The notes under the pieces are model-generated. The model did no database searches. It saw only the letters and a program-made list of their open reading frames with translations, and was not told where the DNA came from. Below are positions 1 through 8,984 of a DNA stretch of 64,000 bases, piece after piece; position 1 is the first letter of the stretch; each line of letters begins with the position of its first letter. A program made the position numbers and the translations under genes. This DNA is from Methylophaga thalassica MP (GTDB lineage Bacteria > Pseudomonadota > Gammaproteobacteria > Nitrosococcales > Methylophagaceae), in the NCBI RefSeq assembly GCF_000214595.1, contig NZ_AFIG01000001.1, positions 1,964,382 through 2,028,381 on the forward strand. The letters run 5' to 3'.

Positions 1-1
1 T

Positions 2-568
2 GCTGGCTTACAGTTAAGTCAGGACAATCACTATGATGTATTGTTACTGGACTTAAATCTGCCCAGAATGGATGGTCTGACAGTGTGTGAGCGATTACGC
101 GGACAAGGTTATGATATCCCTATTCTGATGCTGACAGCACGTGACCAAATCAGTGACAAAATTACCGGTTTTAACACTGGAACAGATGACTACTTGGTCA
201 AACCGTTTGATCTGGATGAACTGGTTGTACGTATTCAGGCACTGGCACGTCGTCGTAGTGGTCAGGTGCAACGCTTGCAATGCGATGATTTAATTATGGA
301 TCTTCAGACAAAAACTGTCACTCGCCGAGGACTGAACTTAAAACTTTCACCAACCAGTTGGCAGTTATTAGAAGTCTTAATGCGTGCTTACCCCGATGTG
401 GTAAGCAAACAAAAACTGGAAGCCGCTATCTGGGGCGATTCACCACCTGATAGCGACAGTCTCAAAGTACACATGTTTCATCTAAGAAAAGCCGTTGATG
501 CGCCATTTGATAAAAATTTAATTCACACCATTTCCGGCCATGGGTTTGCACTAAGAAATGAAACTTAA
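2..568 (+). CDS. OmpR/PhoB-family response regulator (5' end outside window)
   Basis: This is a DNA-binding response regulator of a two-component system. The reading frame is open from base 2, so the N-terminal part of the receiver domain lies left of the window. The visible part has the phospho-acceptor Asp in the motif LLLDLNLP, the conserved Lys in LVKPF, and a C-terminal winged-helix effector domain (about the last 95 residues) ending in a typical GHGFALR wing. It overlaps the downstream histidine kinase gene by 11 bases, which indicates translational coupling and a cognate pair. The length and domain order fit the QseB/PmrA/PhoP type. The target genes and the signal cannot be read from the sequence. 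Confidence 0.93.
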   Translation, partial: AGLQLSQDNHYDVLLLDLNLPRMDGLTVCERLRGQGYDIPILMLTARDQISDKITGFNTGTDDYLVKPFDLDELVVRIQALARRRSGQVQRLQCDDLIMDLQTKTVTRRGLNLKLSPTSWQLLEVLMRAYPDVVSKQKLEAAIWGDSPPDSDSLKVHMFHLRKAVDAPFDKNLIHTISGHGFALRNET

Positions 569-1859
569 ACTCAGCCTCAAACTCTGGATCGCTCTGTCTT
601 TTTTGATACTCGGAATAACCATTGTTACGGGTTACTCTATGCTCAGTATTCATTTCTTTTTCCGTGGCATGGATAGCATTATTTCAGCCAATATGGAGAA
701 CGCAGCGGAAGATTATCTTAGTGGCATAAAAGAGGGAAAGGCAAATCCAGGCAATGTTGATAATTACACTGTCACACAAACATGGGAAGCGCAGACCGAA
801 CAGATAAAAACCTACTTTAAAGAACCCAAACGGTTTGGTGAGTTACATAAGCAACGTAAACAGGCTGAACCTGGAAAACGTCCTTATTTAATGTATTTTC
901 TGATCAAATTGAGAGTGGAAGGTCAGACTTATTTTGTCAGTCGTGCTTTTACCAGGGCGGATGCTTCTCCCTTAGTTGGTCAAAATGCCAGACAGAGCCG
1001 CCAGCTTATTATCAGCCTGAGTATGGGTATTACCCTGCTCCTCGCGCTGGTGACCTGGTTATTGATGAAACGTTTATCGCAGCCGGTCTCAAAACTCACA
1101 AAATGGACACATGAACTTCGCCCAGAAACATTAAAACAATCACCGCCTGATTTTGCCTATCCAGAGCTTAATGAGATGGCGGAGCTGATTAAGGGTTCTT
1201 TATCATCCGTCAATGAATCGATGGAACGCGAACAAAAATTCTTACGCTTTACCAGTCATGAATTACGCACACCTATCAGTGTGATCAGAAATAATGTGGA
1301 ATTAATGCATAAAATTCAGCAAAAACAGTCCAGCGCTTTACCCGATAAGCAGCAGGAAATTTTTGAACGAATTGAACGCGCCAGCCTGACGATGCAGAAT
1401 CTGTGCGAAACATTATTGTGGCTAAATCGTGATGAGACTGACTCATTGGTCAAACAGCATTTTCGTCTGGATGAATTAATCGATAACTTAGTCGATGAAT
1501 TACGTTATTTGCTCAAAAGCAAACCCGTTACTATCCAAGTTGAAACACAAGAATGTGAGTTGCATGAGTCTTCCGTGGCAGCAAGAATCATCATTGGCAA
1601 CCTGATAAGAAATGCTTTTCAGCATACCTGGAATGGCCATGTCAGTATTCAACAGCATGGTGCGCAGATCAGCATTCGAAATCACTCCACTCAAGCCGAT
1701 AAAGGTAATAGCAGCGAAGATCAGGGCTTTGGTTTAGGTCTGCAACTCACCGAACAACTTTGTCGTAAATTGCAGTGGCAGTATCAAAATCAAGTAAATA
1801 GTGACGGCCACACTGTGACGTTATCGATTATCCCGGCTCATTCAGCTGAACGGGAATAA
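558..1859 (+). CDS. Sensor histidine kinase partner of the upstream regulator
   Basis: This 433-residue membrane kinase has a first transmembrane segment at about residues 8-30, a short periplasmic region of roughly 120 residues, and a second segment at about 150-170. A HAMP-like linker follows, then a HisKA helix with the phospho-acceptor His in SHELRTP (about residue 234). The HATPase domain has a good N box (NLIRNAFQH) and G2 box (GFGLGLQL), but the usual DxGxG motif is replaced by IRNHS, so the nucleotide-binding Asp is not obvious. The small periplasmic domain resembles those of QseC/PhoQ-like sensors only in size. Its 3' end overlaps the convergent gene below by 32 bases. Confidence 0.92.
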   Translation: MKLKLSLKLWIALSFLILGITIVTGYSMLSIHFFFRGMDSIISANMENAAEDYLSGIKEGKANPGNVDNYTVTQTWEAQTEQIKTYFKEPKRFGELHKQRKQAEPGKRPYLMYFLIKLRVEGQTYFVSRAFTRADASPLVGQNARQSRQLIISLSMGITLLLALVTWLLMKRLSQPVSKLTKWTHELRPETLKQSPPDFAYPELNEMAELIKGSLSSVNESMEREQKFLRFTSHELRTPISVIRNNVELMHKIQQKQSSALPDKQQEIFERIERASLTMQNLCETLLWLNRDETDSLVKQHFRLDELIDNLVDELRYLLKSKPVTIQVETQECELHESSVAARIIIGNLIRNAFQHTWNGHVSIQQHGAQISIRNHSTQADKGNSSEDQGFGLGLQLTEQLCRKLQWQYQNQVNSDGHTVTLSIIPAHSAERE

Positions 1860-3750
1860 CCAGTATGAAGGACGTGCCTTTACCAGGCTGTGAGCTTACG
1901 CTAATTGAGCCGTGTAACAACTGTGTGATCCACTGGTGGCAAAGGTGTAATCCAAGGCCTGTGTGTCCTTCTCCCCTCGCGTTAGTTTCAAACGGATCAA
2001 AGATTTTTTTCAATCGATCCGCCTCAATACCGTTGCCATTATCAGAGATTGTTACCGTCACATGATCTAGTGTTTCCTGAAAAACGTCTATCTGAACTTG
2101 CCCGCCAGCACGTCCAGCGAAACCATGTGCAATCGCATTATCAATCATGTTCTGGAATAACTGCGAAATAATGCCAGCGTAACTCTGTATCACTAGCTCT
2201 TCAGGCCCAGATATATCCACACGAATATCCAACCCCTTCAGTCTGGGTAAAGACGTTGTGGTGACATCTTTAATCACCAGCATTAAATCAAATTCTGTTG
2301 CCTCATCAGTATGTCGGTCAACCGCCAGACGTTTAAAACTGGTGACTAAATCAGTGGCTCTTCGTAGATTTTTTTGAGCAAGTTCAATCGTATCGGCCGT
2401 CTGTGTTAAATAATCCTGAAGATCACTTTTTCTCAACCCTTCCGTGACCGCTAAAGCTAGTTGTCTACGGGATGAATCAAGGCTCGATAATGTCAGTGAA
2501 GCACCGCCTAACGGCGTATTTAATTCATGAGCTAAACCTGCCACCATCATCCCCATTGAAGACAGCTTACGCAGTTCGACCATGGTGTCCTGCATTTGCT
2601 GTTGTTGTTCATAGGCGATCTTTAATTGTTGATTAGAGAGAGATAATGCCTCTTTCTCTATAGCCAGTTCTCTGAACAAGTCATACTGTTTTCGTCCATC
2701 GTGAAGAAAACGCCAAATCAAAAACAAGACAATCAGCAAAATCGATATAGCCGGACTAAAGACAATTAAAGCAACTTTTTGCTCGACATCATTTAATAAA
2801 TCCGGTTCGGAGCTATCAATAAAAAACAGGCGGTGACGACTCTCGGCCGTATTATCACCAAGATCTATAACACTGTAACTGATCAGCCTGTTGTCTTTTA
2901 TGAAGTTATGTAATGGCTGTTGCTTAAGTATAGTTCTGATGACATCAGCTTGTAGTAAGGTGTTTGTTCTGACGAGGTAGTCTGTATACGAACGAAAATC
3001 AAGCGAAGCATTAGGATGCATAATCCAATAACCTTTATTATCAATTATGCGTAATTTATTGCTTTGCCCCTGGTTGAGGGACTCAAGCATATCATTTAAC
3101 ACAAAATTGATGATTAATACCCCATCCTGTAAACCATCCTCCGGCGCAGTATGCATCACTGCCCGGATAGTTTTTTCCAGAGGCATGATGACATTACCAT
3201 TTTCAATATTGGGGTTTATCGATGAAATAAATACGTCATCTCCCCGAAGTTTCATCCCTGCCTGAAAATAGCCACGTTTAGATTTATCTTGTAATTGTTT
3301 TTGCTCAACAACGATGATGTTATCGCCATTGATATTGACTCGGACTTTTTCCATCCCATGCTTATCCAGCCACCTCACCTGACTGATATAAGATGAAACG
3401 TTTGAGAAATCAGTAAACACCTTTTCTATTGAAGAAAAATCCGGCGGCTGGCCAAACGGCAATGATTGTTCAAACTGTTGATTGTAACGAAGCAGACGAA
3501 TTAACTGTTGGATATGTCCCAGTTCTCTTGAAAAAGTATTCATAGCATTATCGAGCCGATTTTGCTGTGCTTCAAAATACGGCTGATAATTTGATTCAAG
3601 TATTTGAAGATAAATGTGATAACTGAGAAAGCTGATAACAAAGAAAATGGGCAGATAGAGAATAACCAGGCTTTGCCATACATTTCTGAATATTAATGGC
3701 AGATCAAATCCCTTGGTTTCATAGGCTGTTACTGGTGTTTTAGTGCCCAC
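1828..3750 (-). CDS. Sensor histidine kinase with periplasmic double-Cache-like domain
   Basis: This 640-residue kinase has a transmembrane helix at about 27-49, a periplasmic region of about 275 residues with Cache-type features, and a second helix at about 327-350. A coiled-coil stretch leads to HisKA with HELNTPLGG (His about 405) and a complete HATPase domain (NMIDNAIAHG, DNGNGIE, TGLGLHLC). HELNTPLGG is typical of NtrB/DctB-like kinases. The GTG start lies inside the 3' end of the upstream EAL-protein gene (22-base overlap), so the two are translated together and probably act in one pathway. The natural ligand is unknown. Confidence 0.9.
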   Translation of the reverse strand: MGTKTPVTAYETKGFDLPLIFRNVWQSLVILYLPIFFVISFLSYHIYLQILESNYQPYFEAQQNRLDNAMNTFSRELGHIQQLIRLLRYNQQFEQSLPFGQPPDFSSIEKVFTDFSNVSSYISQVRWLDKHGMEKVRVNINGDNIIVVEQKQLQDKSKRGYFQAGMKLRGDDVFISSINPNIENGNVIMPLEKTIRAVMHTAPEDGLQDGVLIINFVLNDMLESLNQGQSNKLRIIDNKGYWIMHPNASLDFRSYTDYLVRTNTLLQADVIRTILKQQPLHNFIKDNRLISYSVIDLGDNTAESRHRLFFIDSSEPDLLNDVEQKVALIVFSPAISILLIVLFLIWRFLHDGRKQYDLFRELAIEKEALSLSNQQLKIAYEQQQQMQDTMVELRKLSSMGMMVAGLAHELNTPLGGASLTLSSLDSSRRQLALAVTEGLRKSDLQDYLTQTADTIELAQKNLRRATDLVTSFKRLAVDRHTDEATEFDLMLVIKDVTTTSLPRLKGLDIRVDISGPEELVIQSYAGIISQLFQNMIDNAIAHGFAGRAGGQVQIDVFQETLDHVTVTISDNGNGIEADRLKKIFDPFETNARGEGHTGLGLHLCHQWITQLLHGSISVSSQPGKGTSFILVIPVQLNEPG

Positions 3751-5942
3751 ACAACCGCCTCATCAATAGGCATTGGTCTGGCATAAAAATAGCCCTGCCC
3801 TAAAGTACATCCAAGTTCAATCAACTTATCCCTTTGCAGTGTGGTTTCGACACCTTCAGCAATCACTTTGAGTCCGAACCGTGTCGCTACCCGTATGATC
3901 ATATCTACCACATGTTCAGACGATTCTCTTTCACCAAGATACTGCACGAACGATTTATCAATTTTTAAGGTAGTTGCAGCCAGTTCTGTCACATGTGATA
4001 AAGAAGAGAAACCAGTACCAAAGTTATCAATACTCACATCCATTCCAAGAGCAATGAGCTTTCTCAATGTTGCTGATACCTGCTCATAATCAATCATGGC
4101 TAAGGTTTCAGTTATTTCCATATCGACCTGATGCGGCGAAATAGCTTCTGCCTCAAGTAATGACAGAATAGTAGAGGAAAAATCACTGAGTAATAATTCA
4201 TGGCAGGAGACATTAAAAGAAATAGGTACACTTATCCCAGCAGCCTGTAATTGTTTGATGGCCGCACAGCATTGCAATAATATGGCTTTATCTAACTGCT
4301 CCACTAAGCCTGATGCTTCAGCAATAGGGATAAAAATATCTGGCGGTACCATTTCACCATCTGATTTAAACCAGCGTGCCAGTGCCTCAAAACCAATCAA
4401 TCTCCTGCTCACCATATCGACTTTGGGTTGAAGGTAGGCGTGTATTTCATTTTTTGTCAGACCAATATTGAAATCATTCAACATTTCCAAATGCTTAGAA
4501 AACATGGCTTCGTTGTCTAACGAAACGTGGTGAAAATGGCTGCTACTGACGGCTCTGAGACGATATAGGTGACTCTCCATTTGTCCAAGTAGACGCTCGG
4601 GACTTCGGTTCAATGATGGATCTAACTGAGCTGAAACTGCTTTCGCAATAATCTTATGCTCACGACGCTGGATCTGGTTTTTCTTACCTAATATCTCATC
4701 AAATCTTGAAGCAGATAGTACATGTGACTTATCCAATAAAATTGCAAATGCGTCCCGACTGATGATGGCTATCGCTTGTATTCCTTCAACTTGTGATAAC
4801 TCGTCGTGCACTGTCTTTAATAATTGAATGGCAAACTTCTCACCAAAAGTCACCGTAATATCACTGAATCTATCAATCGAAATTAAAACAATTTGTGCCT
4901 GCTCAACCCAATACTCATCAGCAACCAGTTGTTGACAAAACCAGTTCCGATTATATATCCCGGTTTGCCAATGTTTGAATGCCAGTTCGTTTAAATATTC
5001 TGTGAGTGCAATATTGGCAAAACCATTGTAGATATTCTCGCCAAAGACCTTTAGTAAGTGAATATCTGACTCAGTTAATGCTGTGGCGGACTTGACGACA
5101 ATTAGATAATAAACCGGATTAGGCTGTTTAAATGAAAAATACAATAACGAATAGCGTCCTACAAACATGTGCTGTTTTTGCTGTATCGTTTTTTTTATTC
5201 TTTTTAACAGGATTTCATTTTCCAGAATAGTAATTGATTGACCTACATAAGGTTGATATTGGCCTGTTGCCGCTAAAACGGCGGAGCCTTTTTCTAAATC
5301 AAGCGACTCCGTCATTTTCAAACTCATAATACCGCCGTCGGTGATCCCGATAATCCGGTCGATTTCTTCAAGCACAGTTTGCGAAAAATGGGGTAAGTCG
5401 TTCTGTCTTGAAATGGCTTGTGAAGCAGTGACGACTCTTTCTAATCCCTGACGGGCACTTTTTAACTCGTTCATGCGACGCCAGGTTTTCAGATTACCAT
5501 TCATCACATTGAATAAGTGCTCTTCACCCAAGTCGGTTTTAGACCAGTAATCGTCAATATCATACTGCTCCATCACATCACGATTGGGGGCGACTCCGGG
5601 CTGCCCGGTTAGTAAAATAATTCGAATAATAGGATTATTGAGCGTACTGCGGATGTAATCAACTAAGCGTAAGCCAGCATCATCCGATTCCATAACAACA
5701 TCGAGGAGTATCAAATTAATATCTGGACGCTTTTCCAGGATAAGTCGAGCCTCTTTTGCTGAAGAGGCTGTGAGCACTTCCATGGTATGCCCTTGTACAA
5801 TCATTCTTGATAAGGCATTGACTAATGATTGTTGAAAAGTGTCATTATCCTCTACACTGAGGACTAACCAACGCGGCTTTTTCGACGTTGAGGAAATAGT
5901 ATTCTCGGCGTCAAACTCGAAAAAAGAATTGTCTCGATTCAT
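3729..5942 (-). CDS. REC-DUF3369-degenerate GGDEF-EAL cyclic-di-GMP protein
   Basis: This 737-residue cytoplasmic response regulator starts with a receiver domain whose phospho-acceptor is Asp81 in LILLDVVM. A DUF3369 region follows (about 160-330), then a GGDEF-like domain (about 350-480) in which the signature is replaced by ISRDAF and so is predicted inactive as a cyclase. The C-terminal EAL domain has the EAL motif (about 516-519), NVSCHELL, EITETLA, KIDKSFV and AEGVET. In loop 6 the usual DDFGTG reads DNFGTG (about 637), removing one of two metal-binding Asp residues, so phosphodiesterase activity is uncertain. A good Shine-Dalgarno site (AAGGA) precedes the ATG. It is the first gene of a two-gene unit with the Cache-like kinase. 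Confidence 0.92.
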   Translation of the reverse strand: MNRDNSFFEFDAENTISSTSKKPRWLVLSVEDNDTFQQSLVNALSRMIVQGHTMEVLTASSAKEARLILEKRPDINLILLDVVMESDDAGLRLVDYIRSTLNNPIIRIILLTGQPGVAPNRDVMEQYDIDDYWSKTDLGEEHLFNVMNGNLKTWRRMNELKSARQGLERVVTASQAISRQNDLPHFSQTVLEEIDRIIGITDGGIMSLKMTESLDLEKGSAVLAATGQYQPYVGQSITILENEILLKRIKKTIQQKQHMFVGRYSLLYFSFKQPNPVYYLIVVKSATALTESDIHLLKVFGENIYNGFANIALTEYLNELAFKHWQTGIYNRNWFCQQLVADEYWVEQAQIVLISIDRFSDITVTFGEKFAIQLLKTVHDELSQVEGIQAIAIISRDAFAILLDKSHVLSASRFDEILGKKNQIQRREHKIIAKAVSAQLDPSLNRSPERLLGQMESHLYRLRAVSSSHFHHVSLDNEAMFSKHLEMLNDFNIGLTKNEIHAYLQPKVDMVSRRLIGFEALARWFKSDGEMVPPDIFIPIAEASGLVEQLDKAILLQCCAAIKQLQAAGISVPISFNVSCHELLLSDFSSTILSLLEAEAISPHQVDMEITETLAMIDYEQVSATLRKLIALGMDVSIDNFGTGFSSLSHVTELAATTLKIDKSFVQYLGERESSEHVVDMIIRVATRFGLKVIAEGVETTLQRDKLIELGCTLGQGYFYARPMPIDEAVVWALKHQ

Positions 5943-6091
5943 TTCGATAATCCTTTATGAAATTACAGCCACGCTACTCTATATCAATGAATAAAAGTAA
6001 GTATTTAGATGCTAGACATCATCATTCATTGTTTAATTTCATTTAGCCAAACAGATGATCAATAATCAACCAAGCATTCGTGTGGTTATAG

Positions 6092-6862
6092 CTAAAACTG
6101 AGCACGATAATATTGATAAAACTGTTTTGCCGTTCTACCACTGTGGCTCCCCCTTCCCATCGCGTAAAGGCGGGCAGCCTCATGTAATTGACTCTTATCA
6201 GTACTGATATCGGCAAATAATTTTTCAACTATAGCAAAATAATTTTCCCAGTTAGCTGGGTAGAAAGATAAGGTCAGTCCGAACCTATCCGATAGGGCTA
6301 ATTTGTCTTCCAGGCTATCAGCATAATGCACTTCACCATCGACTAATCCACTTAGCTGATTTTCAGACTGCTTTTCTGGCAATAGATGACGTCGGTTTGA
6401 TGTAGCATAAAGTCTGACATGTTCAGGGGGCAGTTCCAATCCACCTTCCAGTAAGGTTTTTAATGGTTTATAACTGGATTCACCGGCTTCAAACGATAGA
6501 TCATCACAAAAAATGATAAAGCGAAATTGCTCACTTTCTTCTTCCAACTCATCAAGGATTTCAGGCAGAAAACTCAGATCATCTTTATCAATTTGAATGA
6601 TACGTAAGCCTTGAGGTGCCATTTCATTCAGGAGCGCCTTAATCAGAGAAGATTTACCTGTACCTCTCGCTCCCCATAACAAGGCATGATTGCTGGTTTT
6701 GCCTTCCAGAAAATGCTGTGTGTTTTCAATAATAGCTTGTTTTTGTCTATCGATTCCCTGCAGTTCATCCATTCGAACAGCGTCAAGGCGAACCACCGGC
6801 TTTAACTTTTGACTCCGGCTTCGCCAAATGGCGGCATAAACCTGATGCCAATCAATACGCAT
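6092..6862 (-). CDS. DUF815-family P-loop ATPase
   Basis: This 256-residue AAA-like ATP-binding protein belongs to the DUF815 family. It has a Walker A motif GARGTGKS (residues 64-71) and a Walker B motif IIFCDDLSF, followed by a sensor-like YATSNRRHL. The length is normal for the family. The biochemical role of DUF815 proteins is not established, so I assign none. It stands alone between the signalling genes and the tonB operon, 48 bases downstream of the PepSY gene and on the same strand. It could be read through from that operon, but no terminator or promoter is obvious between them. Confidence 0.88.
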   Translation of the reverse strand: MRIDWHQVYAAIWRSRSQKLKPVVRLDAVRMDELQGIDRQKQAIIENTQHFLEGKTSNHALLWGARGTGKSSLIKALLNEMAPQGLRIIQIDKDDLSFLPEILDELEEESEQFRFIIFCDDLSFEAGESSYKPLKTLLEGGLELPPEHVRLYATSNRRHLLPEKQSENQLSGLVDGEVHYADSLEDKLALSDRFGLTLSFYPANWENYFAIVEKLFADISTDKSQLHEAARLYAMGRGSHSGRTAKQFYQYYRAQF

Positions 6863-6910
6863 AATATCTCCTTCATTTATTCAAATGAAGCTAGCATAGC
6901 ATTATCTATG

Positions 6911-8134
6911 TTAGTGGAGAGAAGAAGACATACTCAGCGCTTGATTGATTCGGGTAGAGACTCTGGCACGGCGTTTTTTTGCCCAGATAATAATACCGGT
7001 GACGCTGAAAATCGCTATCATCAGTCCCATGATAGAAACCATCACTCTCCCTGGTAGACCTATGATGCGGCCAGAGTGTAATGGGAATTGGGCTTGAATA
7101 AAAATATCTCCGGCAGTTCCTTGTCCCGGCAATTTACCACCAAGGTATTCACCACTTTTACCATCAAAATACAGCCATGGATTACCTAAACCACCATCAC
7201 CATGATCATTCTCTGGTCTATAAAAACCAACCCCGTAAACATCGTAGTGAGATGCATAAAAAATACCGCCGGCTGGATCTGTAATCCCCATTTTATCGGC
7301 CTGCTCACGCGCAAGGGGTAAAATTTGTTCGCGTGTCAGTTCAGCATTCACCGGCTCATCCAATGCTGTGGGCGTACGCTGATCAAATGGTGTTGGTGTC
7401 AGTTCAGAAAAAACAGATATCACTGGTCGCATCACTTCGTTATTCAGATTCATCGAAATCGATGTAACAGCCAATATCACTACAAATCCCCAGAGCCAAA
7501 CGCCTCCAGAACGGTGCAAATCAAAGTTTAATTTGTAACCGCCTTTTTTCCAGCGAAACCGGAATGACTTTTTCCAACTTTTGGCTTTTGGGAAGCTAAT
7601 CCATAATGCAATAAAGCTATCTATCGTCCAGACAATAGCAATAATTCCCATAAAGAGAATACCTAGCTCTATACCAAAACCATCTGGAATATGCATGCTG
7701 TAATGTAGCTTGTATAAAAAAGGAAGAATATTCTCTCGACTCAGTGATATCTGGCCCCACATTCTGTTTGCCTGGACTTCTGACGTCGCAGGATCAATCG
7801 CAACTTGATTGAAATCAACAGGTGCTGCCTTACCTGTTTCAGGTAAAGGTCTCGGCATCACTGTCATCAATAAACTATGATCAGCTTCAATATTGAGTGG
7901 CATAAAGCTGACCATTAACTGTGGGTTTTCCGCTTCGAATTTGTTTGCAAGTGTTAACGGACTCACCAAATCGTTATCTAGGCTTTGTGTTTTTGCTTTA
8001 TAAAGCTGAGGGTTTAACCACTCATCGACCTCATGATCCCATGAAATGATCGCCCCGGTCAGTCCAGCAATAAACAGAAAAACTGCCGTAGCCAGACCAA
8101 ACCAGCGGTGAGCGACGACCCAGATTGAACGCAT
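6911..8134 (-). CDS. PepSY-associated TM helix protein of the iron-uptake operon
   Basis: This inner-membrane protein of about 407 residues has a PepSY-type arrangement: an N-terminal helix containing HRWFGL, a large extracytoplasmic loop, paired central helices, HRSGGVWLWGFVVILAVTS, and a last helix near the C terminus. HRW, LHR and LHSG are conserved family motifs. Proteins of this family often sit beside TonB-dependent siderophore receptors, and some are linked to ferric-siderophore reduction; that function is inferred here. I chose the ATG at 8134 because GGTGG lies 5-6 bases upstream; an in-frame ATG (8146) and TTG (8152) lack a site. It is the last gene of the Fur-controlled exb-tonB operon. 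Confidence 0.85.
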   Translation of the reverse strand: MRSIWVVAHRWFGLATAVFLFIAGLTGAIISWDHEVDEWLNPQLYKAKTQSLDNDLVSPLTLANKFEAENPQLMVSFMPLNIEADHSLLMTVMPRPLPETGKAAPVDFNQVAIDPATSEVQANRMWGQISLSRENILPFLYKLHYSMHIPDGFGIELGILFMGIIAIVWTIDSFIALWISFPKAKSWKKSFRFRWKKGGYKLNFDLHRSGGVWLWGFVVILAVTSISMNLNNEVMRPVISVFSELTPTPFDQRTPTALDEPVNAELTREQILPLAREQADKMGITDPAGGIFYASHYDVYGVGFYRPENDHGDGGLGNPWLYFDGKSGEYLGGKLPGQGTAGDIFIQAQFPLHSGRIIGLPGRVMVSIMGLMIAIFSVTGIIIWAKKRRARVSTRINQALSMSSSLH

Positions 8135-8171
8135 ATTAACCACCATTAGCAATTATCAAATCAATATCAGC

Positions 8172-8984
8172 TTATGAATTTAACTGGAAAGCAATAGGCA
8201 CATTAACTTCGAGCTGAGACTGCGTCATATCATCAGGAAACGATGGCAGTGGCTGTGCTTTTTTTAACATGCTAATTACAGCTTCATCCAAACGTGCTGA
8301 ACCTGAACTTTTTGTAATACGAAACTCCAGCACCTTGCCGGTACGATCGACAATAAAAAAGAGTTTAACAATCCCTTCTTCACCACGACGCCTGGATGCC
8401 ATAGGGTAGCGCTTATGCTTAGCAAGCGTAGCAGCGAGTTCACTGTAATACGATTTCTGTGCAGCAATTTGACCACCACTCAATTGAGTACTAGCTTGGC
8501 CGGTAGTCTTTTTCTGTGATGTTTGTTTATTATCACTTGTGCTTGTTGTGCTACTGGCTACAGTGTGCTGTTTAACTGGCTTAACCGGCTCTACTTCTTT
8601 CTCAATTACCTCTTCAACCACTTTTTGTGGTTTAGGCTTCGGTTGTGCTTTTACTTTTGTTTCTGTTTTTTGTTTTGCTTCCACTTTTTTCGGCTCAATC
8701 ACCGGCTCAGGCTCAACAACAGGTTCAGGTTCCACTACGGGCTGAGGTTCAGGTTCTGGCTCTTTCTGTGGCTCCGGCTCTGGTTCGGTTTCAGTCGATT
8801 GTTCTTCCGTTTTCTCTACTTCACCAAGATCACCCAGCATACCGAGATCAATTTCTACTCCCTGCAATCCCTCAAGTTCAGCTCCATCATCGTCTTCAGC
8901 ATGATAAGTAAAGAAAGCAAAGCCTGCGGCGTGAATAGCAACCGCTATAAACAGCGCAAATATCCAATAACGATGTTTTGTCAT
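8172..8984 (-). CDS. tonB: Energy transducer TonB
   Basis: This 270-residue protein transmits proton-motive force from ExbB/ExbD to outer-membrane receptors. It has an N-terminal signal anchor (about residues 6-26), a long periplasmic linker (about 60-150) rich in Glu-Pro and Lys-Pro repeats, and a C-terminal TonB fold with RYPMASRRRGEEG and the ending NVPIAFQL. Its ATG overlaps the stop of the preceding exbD gene as ATGA. The repetitive linker produces long open frames on the opposite strand that are not genes. The operon position and upstream Fur box indicate a role in iron acquisition. Confidence 0.95.
   Translation of the reverse strand: MTKHRYWIFALFIAVAIHAAGFAFFTYHAEDDDGAELEGLQGVEIDLGMLGDLGEVEKTEEQSTETEPEPEPQKEPEPEPQPVVEPEPVVEPEPVIEPKKVEAKQKTETKVKAQPKPKPQKVVEEVIEKEVEPVKPVKQHTVASSTTSTSDNKQTSQKKTTGQASTQLSGGQIAAQKSYYSELAATLAKHKRYPMASRRRGEEGIVKLFFIVDRTGKVLEFRITKSSGSARLDEAVISMLKKAQPLPSFPDDMTQSQLEVNVPIAFQLNS

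Noticed and set aside
8645-8800. DNA repeats in the tonB linker as a repeat array or CRISPR
   Set aside because: They are codon-level Glu-Pro repeats of a TonB linker with no spacers or regular unit length.
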